17,955 nt of DNA, from contig DNTB01000082.1 of assembly GCA_003499525.1 (NCBI GenBank), positions 1-17,955 on the forward strand, read 5' to 3'. Source of the DNA: Flavobacteriales bacterium. Its GTDB lineage: Bacteria > Bacteroidota > Bacteroidia > Flavobacteriales_G > Salibacteraceae. Below, piece after piece: positions 7,980-14,072 of the stretch. The notes beneath the pieces were generated by a model. The model saw only the letters and a program-made list of their open reading frames with translations, was not told where the DNA came from and did not search any database. The position numbers were made by a program, and so were the translations under genes. Every line of letters starts with the position of its first letter. Positions within the stretch are counted from its first letter, which is position 1.

Positions 7980-8867
7980 CTATTCGTTCAGTGCCTCTGC
8001 TCCTGAAACGATTTCAAGTATTTCTTTCGTAATGGCCGCCTGTCTTGCTTTGTTGTAGCTGAGTTTTAACTCTTTCAGCAGCGCTGTAGCGTTGTCCGTT
8101 GCCTGATGCATCGCAGTCATTCTGGCGCCCTGTTCAGCGGCATTGGAGTCTAGAAGTGCTTTAAACAGCTGGGTTTTCAAAGATTTTGGAATAAGAGCTT
8201 CCAAAATTTCCTCCTTGCTAGGTTCGAAGATATATTCAACTGATGCATCATCTTCACCCTCGGTTTGTGCGGGCTCAATAGGCAGAAACTGCTCTACTTT
8301 TATGATTTGTGTTGCAGCGTTTTTAAAGCTGTTGTAGATCAACACGATACGATCAAAAGTTCCATCTGTGTAGGCTTCCATCAGAGCTTGCGCAACCTTG
8401 TCTGCATTATCATAAGCCAAACTGTCAAACAAATGGTTAGCATTTTCTGGTAAAGAATCTGTATTTACAAATTTCATCTTCACCCTTTTTGATAGCTCCA
8501 TCCCTTTCTTTCCAATAGAGAAAATAGAAATGTCTTTTCCTTGATATTCGGGCTTTTCTAATTCCCGAACCATGGCTTTGAATATTTGAGCATTAAAACC
8601 ACCGCACAAACCCCGATTAGAAGTTATCGGCACGATCAAGATGTTTTGATCTTGTTTGCGAGGGCTGTACATTCCTTCAGCAGCATCAATTCCCAAACTT
8701 ACATTAGCCATGACCTCGGAGAGCTTCTCTGCGAAAGGTCTCATCTGGACGATGGCATCCTGTGCCTTTTTCATCTTCGCAGCAGCCACCATCTTCATTG
8801 CAGAGGTTATCTGCCTTGTCGAGTTGACCGAGGTTATTCTATTTCGTACTTCTTTAAGACTGGGCAT
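7980..8867 (-). CDS. atpG: ATP synthase F1 subunit gamma
   Basis: Central-shaft subunit of F1 that rotates inside the alpha3-beta3 hexamer; 295 aa, normal for the family. The N-terminal helix MPSLKEVRNRI..VNSTRQITSAMKMVAAAKM and the C-terminal helix (MTAMHQATDNATALLKELKLSYNKARQAAITKEI) form the coiled coil and match the family strongly. The central part contains SNRGLCGGFNAQI. It is the last gene of this ATP synthase operon, 3 nt after atpA. No atpD or atpC follows; the next gene is convergent and unrelated. In Bacteroidota the beta and epsilon genes usually lie in a separate operon. Confidence 0.98.
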   Translation of the reverse strand: MPSLKEVRNRITSVNSTRQITSAMKMVAAAKMKKAQDAIVQMRPFAEKLSEVMANVSLGIDAAEGMYSPRKQDQNILIVPITSNRGLCGGFNAQIFKAMVRELEKPEYQGKDISIFSIGKKGMELSKRVKMKFVNTDSLPENANHLFDSLAYDNADKVAQALMEAYTDGTFDRIVLIYNSFKNAATQIIKVEQFLPIEPAQTEGEDDASVEYIFEPSKEEILEALIPKSLKTQLFKALLDSNAAEQGARMTAMHQATDNATALLKELKLSYNKARQAAITKEILEIVSGAEALNE

Positions 8868-8870
8868 AAT

Positions 8871-10448
8871 CTAACTATACTTTGCGCTCAGGTCCTTGGC
8901 TACTGTTTCGAGTACGTTGGTAACTTCATCTGTTAGCTTTCCTGAACGAAGAGTTTTCAAGACTTCTGCATGAGACCCTCTCATGATTTCTAAAAATTCA
9001 ACCTCAAACTCTCTTACCTTATTTACAGGAACTTTCAGTAATAGTCCATGGACTCCGCAGTAAATAATGGCGATTTGTTCTTCAACCCGCATTGGGGAGT
9101 TTTGAGCTTGTTTTAGAATCTCCACGTTTCGAGCTCCTTTATCCAGAACGGCTTGTGTAGCTGCGTCAAGATCAGACCCGAATTTTGCGAAAGCTTCCAG
9201 CTCCCGGTATTGTGCCTGATCCAGCTTAAGTGTTCCGGCAACTTTTTTCATCGATTTAATCTGTGCGGAGCCTCCAACACGTGATACAGAGATACCCACA
9301 TTAATTGCCGGGCGCACACCTGAGTTGAACAAGTTAGACTCTAGAAAAATCTGCCCATCTGTAATCGAAATTACATTTGTAGGAATGTAGGCCGATACGT
9401 CTCCAGCCTGAGTTTCTATGATGGGAAGAGCAGTAAGTGAACCACCTCCTTTTATGCGGTTTTTAAGTTCTTCGGGTAGGTCATTCATTTGAGCTGCTAC
9501 GCTATCGTTATTGATGATTTTTGCAGCGCGCTCTAATAGCCTTGAGTGAAGGTAGAATACATCACCCGGATAAGCTTCGCGTCCTGGAGGACGGCGCAAA
9601 AGCAGTGATACTTCACGATAAGCCACCGCTTGTTTTGACAAATCGTCATAAACAATTAATGCTGGTCTTCCGGTATCTCTGAAGTATTCGCCAATTGCTG
9701 CACCAGCAAATGGAGCATAAACCTGCATAGGAGCAGGGTCAGAGGCGTTCGCAGCAACGACAACCGAATAGCTCATGGCTCCCGCATCGGTAAGGGTTTT
9801 TACGATTTGTGCGACGGTTGAGGCTTTTTGTCCTATGGCCACATAAATACAGTAAACCGGTTCTCCCCGATCATAGAACTCTTTTTGATTGATGATGGTG
9901 TCGATTGCAACGGTGGTTTTTCCTGTTTGACGGTCACCAATAATAAGTTCCCTTTGTCCTCGTCCAATTGGAATCATCGCATCGATGGGTTTAATCCCTG
10001 TTTGGAGAGGTTCATTTACCGGTTGTCTGAAGATTACACCGGGAGCCTTTCGCTCGAGCGGCATATCAATAGTTTCACCTTCAATTGGACCTTTACCGTC
10101 TATAGGTGTTCCTAGGGTGTTTATAACCCGACCTACCATTCCTTCACCAACTGGAATAGAGGATATTCTGTGTGTTCTTTTAGCTGTGGACCCCTCTTTT
10201 AGACCTTCTTCAGGGCCAAGCAGTACCGCACCCACATTATCTTCTTCAAGGTTCAAGGCCATTCCTATCAAGCCGTTTTGAAACTCAATGAGCTCACCAA
10301 ACTGGATTTTACTCAGACCATAAATTCGGGCAATTCCGTCTCCAATTTGAAGAACGGTACCTATTTCTTCTAATTCAGCTTCCGACTTGAATCCAGCAAG
10401 TTGTTCTCTCAGTATTGCGGTAACTTCAGCTGGTTTGATATCTGCCAT
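8871..10448 (-). CDS. atpA: ATP synthase F1 subunit alpha
   Basis: Non-catalytic nucleotide-binding subunit of F1, 525 aa. The Walker A motif GDRQTGKT is at residues 171-178, the Walker B region LIVYDDL at about 264-270, and the family signature PAINVGISVSRVGG at about 380-393, with R390 corresponding to the arginine that reaches the catalytic site on beta. Relative to E. coli the segment around IINNDSVAAQMNDLPEELKNR (about 311-331) is somewhat expanded; I consider this a lineage feature, not damage. It starts at ATG 10448, 10 nt after atpH, and is followed 3 nt later by atpG. Confidence 0.98.
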   Translation of the reverse strand: MADIKPAEVTAILREQLAGFKSEAELEEIGTVLQIGDGIARIYGLSKIQFGELIEFQNGLIGMALNLEEDNVGAVLLGPEEGLKEGSTAKRTHRISSIPVGEGMVGRVINTLGTPIDGKGPIEGETIDMPLERKAPGVIFRQPVNEPLQTGIKPIDAMIPIGRGQRELIIGDRQTGKTTVAIDTIINQKEFYDRGEPVYCIYVAIGQKASTVAQIVKTLTDAGAMSYSVVVAANASDPAPMQVYAPFAGAAIGEYFRDTGRPALIVYDDLSKQAVAYREVSLLLRRPPGREAYPGDVFYLHSRLLERAAKIINNDSVAAQMNDLPEELKNRIKGGGSLTALPIIETQAGDVSAYIPTNVISITDGQIFLESNLFNSGVRPAINVGISVSRVGGSAQIKSMKKVAGTLKLDQAQYRELEAFAKFGSDLDAATQAVLDKGARNVEILKQAQNSPMRVEEQIAIIYCGVHGLLLKVPVNKVREFEVEFLEIMRGSHAEVLKTLRSGKLTDEVTNVLETVAKDLSAKYS

Positions 10449-10458
10449 GTTTTTATAA

Positions 10459-11016
10459 TTAAAGATTTACAGCAATTCCGGATTGCTTGATTTCACGTTT
10501 CAATTTCGTTAACTGATGCGCCACACTGGCGTCTATCTGTCGATCATCGCTTTTAATAATGAATCCTCCAATGAGATTTTCGTCAATTATTTCGTTTAAT
10601 TCTACCTCATTGACATCACCTTTCTTGAGCAATTCAATTAGCCTTTGCTTGATGTCTTCGTCCAGCTTGTGTGCTGAAGTAATGGAGACAGGGAATATCT
10701 TCATATGCGTTTTATAAGCTTCTACAAATGAGCTACATATGAATGGTATAATCGTTGATCTGTGATTTTTGGCCACCAAGAGGAAAAACCTAAGCGTTAG
10801 ATCCGATATTTTATCGCCCAGGAGCTTTTTGTAGATCACTGCTTTCTTTTCTTCCTGAACAACCTGACTTTTTACCAAAACCCTAAAATCTCGTGATGCA
10901 GCCAGAGTTTCGGTTAACAATTCAATATCGGACTTGACTTCTTCAAGCTTGTTTTGCTCTAGAGCAAGTGCCAACAGGGCTTTTGCATATCGTTTGGATG
11001 CTTTGTTAAGGTTCAT
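10459..11016 (-). CDS. atpH: ATP synthase F1 subunit delta (OSCP)
   Basis: Peripheral-stalk protein joining F1 alpha to subunit b, 185 aa. The N-terminal helical domain KRYAKALLALALE matches the conserved RYA(K)AL start of delta/OSCP, and the C-terminal segment (VELNEIIDENLIGGFIIKSDDRQIDASV) carries the family pattern G(G)xxI...D..ID.S. I start it at ATG 11016, which shares one base with the atpF stop (TGATG). The TTG three bases upstream is possible but less likely. The overlap suggests translational coupling with atpF. Confidence 0.96.
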   Translation of the reverse strand: MNLNKASKRYAKALLALALEQNKLEEVKSDIELLTETLAASRDFRVLVKSQVVQEEKKAVIYKKLLGDKISDLTLRFFLLVAKNHRSTIIPFICSSFVEAYKTHMKIFPVSITSAHKLDEDIKQRLIELLKKGDVNEVELNEIIDENLIGGFIIKSDDRQIDASVAHQLTKLKREIKQSGIAVNL

Positions 11017-11510
11017 CAATTGAGGTTGATGTCGTTCACGTATTTTTCTGCAAGTCTGTGCTGTGATTCATCCGAAGTCAGATTCTCGCGAAGAATTTTT
11101 CCTGCAATATCTATTGACATTTCGGCAACTTGATTTTTCAACTCCATGATGGCTTTGCTCTTTTCGCTCTCTATGCTTTCACGGGCTTGTTTCATCAGAA
11201 AATCAGCTTCTTCCCTAGCTTTTCCTTTGGCCTCTGAAATCATCTGGTCTTTTACTTCTCGAGCCTCTTTGAGCATTCTATCACGCTCTTCACGTGCCTC
11301 TCGCAGTAGCTCTTCATTGCTGGCCTGAAGTTGCTCGAGTTCTTTCTTGGCTTCTTCAGCAGCATCCAATGCTTTAGTAATGCTTTCTTCTCTGTCATTG
11401 ACGGCATTGAGAATGGGTTTCCAAGCGAATTTCTGCAGTAGCCATACCAAAACCAGAAAAACGATGGTTGTCCAAAATATCAGACCTATTCCGGGGGTAA
11501 CTAATTCCAT
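11016..11510 (-). CDS. atpF: ATP synthase F0 subunit b
   Basis: Peripheral-stalk subunit, 164 aa. One N-terminal membrane helix lies at about residues 8-26 (GLIFWTTIVFLVLVWLLQKF, a typical b-subunit start), followed by a long charged coiled coil rich in E, K, A and R to about 140, and the delta-binding C terminus. There is one b gene, so the stalk is expected to be a homodimer. The 73 nt between atpE and this gene hold a strong terminator-like hairpin (11538-11578) and an AT-rich palindrome, so its expression may be lower than that of atpE. Confidence 0.97.
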   Translation of the reverse strand: MELVTPGIGLIFWTTIVFLVLVWLLQKFAWKPILNAVNDREESITKALDAAEEAKKELEQLQASNEELLREAREERDRMLKEAREVKDQMISEAKGKAREEADFLMKQARESIESEKSKAIMELKNQVAEMSIDIAGKILRENLTSDESQHRLAEKYVNDINLN

Positions 11511-11517
11511 TGTTATT

Positions 11518-11532
11518 AATTATTCAATAATT
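11518..11532. repeat. AT-rich palindrome just upstream of atpF
   Basis: AATTATT-C-AATAATT, a perfect 7-bp inverted repeat around one base, lying 7 nt upstream of the atpF start codon and downstream of the GC-rich hairpin. As RNA it would form only a weak 6-bp hairpin with a 3-nt loop. It could affect translation initiation of atpF or be incidental in AT-rich spacer. Confidence 0.4.
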
Positions 11533-11537
11533 CAACT

Positions 11538-11578
11538 AAAAACCGGACCTGCAGCCAATCGCTGCAGGTTTTCCGGTT
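11538..11578 (-). terminator. Terminator-like hairpin between atpE and atpF (attenuator or mRNA 3'-end stabiliser)
   Basis: On the minus strand a stem of AACCGG / CCGGTT (6 bp) continues into ACCTGCAGC / GCTGCAGGT (9 bp) around a 5-nt loop, with a 3-nt bulge between the two parts, and is followed directly by a run of five T (11542-11538). It begins 5 nt after the atpE stop. GC-rich stem plus U-run is the classic intrinsic terminator form. As atpF, atpH, atpA and atpG lie beyond it with no clear new promoter, it is best read as a partial terminator. Confidence 0.7.
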
Positions 11579-11583
11579 GATTC

Positions 11584-11808
11584 TTATCCCTGAAGGAAAG
11601 CCACAACTACAGCGAAAAGCGCAACACCCTCTACAAGTGCAGCGGCAATAATCATTGCAGTCTGTATTTTCCCATACATTTCGGGCTGACGAGCCATGGC
11701 GTCCATTGCGTGTCCACCAACTTTACCGATTCCAAGACCGGCTCCGATTACGGCAAGTCCCGCACCTATTGCGGCAATACCTGGGATTACTGTTTGTAAT
11801 TCTTCCAT
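11584..11808 (-). CDS. atpE: ATP synthase F0 subunit c
   Basis: Small hairpin membrane protein forming the rotor ring, 74 aa. Two membrane helices (about 7-30 and 50-72) flank the conserved polar loop ARQPE at 39-43. The ion-binding carboxylate is E60 in ALVEGVAL. The residue after it is G rather than the S seen in Na+-type rings, and helix 1 lacks the Na+-ligand glutamine, so proton coupling is most likely. No signal peptide is present. It lies 28 nt after atpB and just before the terminator-like hairpin, which fits the need for many c copies per complex. Confidence 0.97.
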   Translation of the reverse strand: MEELQTVIPGIAAIGAGLAVIGAGLGIGKVGGHAMDAMARQPEMYGKIQTAMIIAAALVEGVALFAVVVAFLQG

Positions 11809-11836
11809 GTTACTGAATTTATAGTTGAATTAAAGT

Positions 11837-12898
11837 TTATGCTGTTTCATGTTCTTCATGATGATCTTCCATCGCTATACCAATGAATAATGCCGAGAGC
11901 AGTGTGAATATAAAGGCCTGTAGCGCAGCTACGAGTAATTCCAGAATATTCATGAATACAGCAAAAGGCACTGACACTAAAGCAATGGTGGAGGTTTGAA
12001 AGATGAAGATTAGTGAGATCAGACTCAATATGATGATGTGGCCTGCCGTGATGTTCGCGAAGAGTCGAATCATCAGGGCAACGGGTTTAATAAAAATGCC
12101 TGCAACCTCAATGATGGTTAGAATGGGGCGCACCGGAACTGGAATCCCGGGCATCCAAAGAGTATGTTGCCAGTAATACTTGCTACCGTTGATGTTTGTC
12201 AAAATCATTGTAAAAGCTGCCAAGGTCATGGTAACGGCAATGTTTCCAGTTACATTAGACCCTCCCGGAAAAAAAGGAATCAACCCAAGAAGGTTGTTAA
12301 TCCAGATGAAGAAAAAGACAGTGAGTAAGTAAGGCATGAACCTCTTGTATTTAGCTTCTCCAATACTTGGGATAGCAATTTCATCTTTCACATACAAGAT
12401 GAGTGGTTCAGTAAATTTGGCTATGCCCGCAGGAATTCTTCTTTCAGATTTTTGATAAGCTCTTGCAGAACCAACAAAAATGAGAAACATTAGTAGGCTT
12501 ACCACAAGCATAGAGGCTACATTTCGGGTAATCGAAAAGTCATATACAGGATGACCAGATACTTCTTCGATGTGTCCGTGATTTAGCGTGTACTCGTTAT
12601 TGCCAATTGTAACGCTGTGCTCGCCATGATGAAAGGCAGAAGAGAGAAAAACATCAAGTTGTCCGTTGGAGTACACAATTACCGGAAGAGGGATACTTAC
12701 CGGGTGGCCTTGCCAGTCCCAAAGGTGCCAATCATGCGCATCAGCAATATGATGCATGATCATTTCGGTTGGAACAAATTGCTCTTCTGTTTCGCCGTGG
12801 CCATCGTGATGGTCTTGAGATGCCCGGGCAGGTTGAATTTGGAGCAGAGAAGCGACTATAAAAAGAACGGGAACGATTCGAACTATATTTCTGTGCAC
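11837..12898 (-). CDS. atpB: ATP synthase F0 subunit a, with His-rich N-terminal extension
   Basis: Membrane stator subunit carrying the two proton half-channels, 353 aa, longer than E. coli AtpB (271 aa). The extra part is N-terminal: a predicted signal peptide (residues 1-26, ending PARA) and a periplasmic segment to about residue 125 with some 14 histidines (DHHDGHG, MHHIADAHDWHLW, HHGEH, NHGH). The core follows, with the essential arginine R278 in MIRLFANITAGH and the following conserved helices. The C terminus is also His/Glu rich (DHHEEHE). I chose GTG 12898 because the upstream in-frame TTG (12943) is the last part of the -7 box of a near-perfect promoter, and because GTG gives a normal signal peptide. 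Similar extensions occur in other Bacteroidota; their role is unknown to me. Confidence 0.94.
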   Translation of the reverse strand: MHRNIVRIVPVLFIVASLLQIQPARASQDHHDGHGETEEQFVPTEMIMHHIADAHDWHLWDWQGHPVSIPLPVIVYSNGQLDVFLSSAFHHGEHSVTIGNNEYTLNHGHIEEVSGHPVYDFSITRNVASMLVVSLLMFLIFVGSARAYQKSERRIPAGIAKFTEPLILYVKDEIAIPSIGEAKYKRFMPYLLTVFFFIWINNLLGLIPFFPGGSNVTGNIAVTMTLAAFTMILTNINGSKYYWQHTLWMPGIPVPVRPILTIIEVAGIFIKPVALMIRLFANITAGHIIILSLISLIFIFQTSTIALVSVPFAVFMNILELLVAALQAFIFTLLSALFIGIAMEDHHEEHETA

Positions 12899-12940
12899 AG
12901 CTACAATTAAGGGTACAAAAAGCGCCTCGAAAAGCGGTCG

Positions 12941-12970
12941 CAAAGTTAGACACTATGCGGTAAAGACAAA
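12941..12970 (-). promoter_or_regulatory. Promoter of the atpBEFHAG operon
   Basis: On the minus strand TTTG (12970-12967), 18 nt, TAACTTTG (12948-12941): both Bacteroidota elements are exact. It lies in the gap after the small membrane-protein gene and gives a leader of about 35-40 nt before GTG 12898. The F0F1 genes can therefore be transcribed independently of the bactofilin-AtpZ genes upstream. Confidence 0.65.
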
Positions 12971-13006
12971 CAGTTTTTTGACTTTCTTGCTGTACTCCTG
13001 AAAAAC

Positions 13007-13399
13007 TCAGTTATTCATTCGAAAAAGGCTGCGGAGAATTAGGGCAGAATCTACGGTCAAAAAGATAAAATAAATGATCACGAAATGAAGTGCATTGGAT
13101 TTTGGATATGGTACTGTATCCTTTGTGAATAGTGGTAAAAGGTACAAAAGGGAAACTAATATTTTGAGGAGGGAGGCACCCAAAAAAGTCATTCCTACCG
13201 TACGAGGATGTTTTTCCAGGAGGTAGGCCATTAGCAGCATGATAATCAGGTTAACCCCAGTAAGGAAAACATAATAATGCCCGAGCTGGGCTCCTATTTG
13301 CCATTTTGGTGCGCTAAAACCCATGATGTAAAAGTGAAGAAAGTAGAAAGCGACTCCTGTAAATAGAATAATCAATGGAAAACTCAGGGTTTTTCTCAT
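13007..13399 (-). CDS. Four-helix membrane protein in the AtpI position
   Basis: Unidentified integral membrane protein, 130 aa. Four hydrophobic spans are visible at about residues 5-27, 39-60, 70-90 and 104-123, with short polar loops and a basic C terminus (RSLFRMNN). It sits between AtpZ and AtpB, the place of AtpI (also a small four-helix protein) in many F0F1 operons, but I see no diagnostic AtpI residues. It resembles small proteins found at this site in other Bacteroidota (DUF6168-like, from memory only). Its start overlaps the atpZ stop by 4 nt (ATGA), so the two are probably translated together. A role in F0 assembly or ion supply is inferred from position. Confidence 0.75.
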   Translation of the reverse strand: MRKTLSFPLIILFTGVAFYFLHFYIMGFSAPKWQIGAQLGHYYVFLTGVNLIIMLLMAYLLEKHPRTVGMTFLGASLLKILVSLLYLLPLFTKDTVPYPKSNALHFVIIYFIFLTVDSALILRSLFRMNN

Positions 13400-13626
13400 G
13401 GTTGGATCTTCCGCACTGTTGATATTAAAATATAGATGGAAGCACCTACTCCAATTAAGGATAGAACAATGGTAAATATTTGAGAATCCGGTCCGATTTG
13501 TTGATCAATCCACTGCCCGAACCAGGCACTTAATCCAATCGTTATTCCCATTTGAATGGCCAGGAAGGAATAGCGAGCATAGGCGCTAAGCGGATTTTTC
13601 TTCTCTTTGGGATCCTGATGTTCCAC
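13396..13626 (-). CDS. atpZ: AtpZ/AtpI-family F0F1 accessory membrane protein
   Basis: Small membrane protein, 76 aa, with a charged N terminus (MEHQDPKEKKNPL), helix 1 at about 17-38 and helix 2 at about 48-70, separated by the short loop GQWIDQQIGPDSQ. The two-helix layout with a G-W-(I/L)-D-x-x-(L/I)-G loop matches AtpZ/putative F0F1-ATPase subunit proteins. Family members are proposed to help c-ring assembly or carry Mg2+/Ca2+ for ATP synthase. Its first 41 nt overlap the end of the bactofilin gene in another frame, and it overlaps the next gene by 4 nt. No alternative start removes the long overlap without losing the conserved N terminus. Confidence 0.88.
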   Translation of the reverse strand: MEHQDPKEKKNPLSAYARYSFLAIQMGITIGLSAWFGQWIDQQIGPDSQIFTIVLSLIGVGASIYILISTVRKIQP

Positions 13627-14008
13627 TGGCTGATATGTCCTTCACTTTTCCAGCAATGCTGACTTTACCGATAATCTCTGCACCTGGATCTACAGAGAGT
13701 TTGCCGTAAACAATTTCTCCGTTCACCTTTCCGGTTTTTTGAACATCGAGCATATCGCTGACTGTGATTTGACCTTCGGCATTGCCTGAAATAGTAGCAT
13801 TAGCGCAGCGAATATCTCCAGCAACTTCTCCGGTTTGGCCAATCACAAGCTTGCCTTTAGACACTACAGACCCATCCACTTTTCCATCAATTCTGATGTC
13901 TCCTTCGGTGATGATGTCTCCTTTTACGGAGGTTCCGGCGGCCAGGTGATTGCGCATTCCTGATTCTACTTCGACGTTTCGGGCCATATTATTACTCTTT
14001 TTAAACAT
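13586..14008 (-). CDS. Bactofilin (polymer-forming cytoskeletal protein)
   Basis: Cytoskeletal protein that self-assembles without nucleotide into membrane-bound filaments, 140 aa. The core at about residues 22-123 shows the bactofilin beta-helix pattern of short G-(D/K/E)-(I/V) repeats (VKGDIITEGDIRIDGKVDGSV and similar). The N terminus MFKKSNN fits the short membrane-targeting sequence proposed for bactofilins, which favours the first ATG over the Met at residue 8. The tail after 124 is flexible and polar. Bactofilins commonly work with M23 endopeptidases in cell shape; one such gene lies on the far side of sprE. The 3' end overlaps atpZ by 41 nt, which ties it to the ATP synthase genes. 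Confidence 0.95.
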   Translation of the reverse strand: MFKKSNNMARNVEVESGMRNHLAAGTSVKGDIITEGDIRIDGKVDGSVVSKGKLVIGQTGEVAGDIRCANATISGNAEGQITVSDMLDVQKTGKVNGEIVYGKLSVDPGAEIIGKVSIAGKVKDISASGTSGSQREEKSA

Positions 14009-14024
14009 TGCAAGCTCTTATTTG

Positions 14025-14032
14025 CAAATATA
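14025..14032 (-). promoter_or_regulatory. Candidate bactofilin promoter -7 box
   Basis: TATATTTG on the minus strand matches TAnnTTTG and ends 16 nt before the bactofilin ATG. A partial -33 element, TTAG at 14054-14051, stands 18 nt upstream. It lies in the 64-nt gap after sprE, so bactofilin-AtpZ could be transcribed apart from sprE with a very short leader. Confidence 0.45.
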
Positions 14033-14072
14033 GAGGGTCTTTCGTAAAACCTAACGACCTTAAAAAGAAGGT

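Noticed and set aside
12899..12943. TTG start adding 15 residues to subunit a
   Set aside because: The TTG is the end of the TAACTTTG box of a near-perfect promoter, and the longer form would spoil a normal signal peptide that begins at GTG 12898.
14057..14072. ACCTT/AAGGT inverted repeat just after the sprE stop
   Set aside because: Five base pairs with no U-run behind it; too weak to call a terminator, and bactofilin follows on the same strand.
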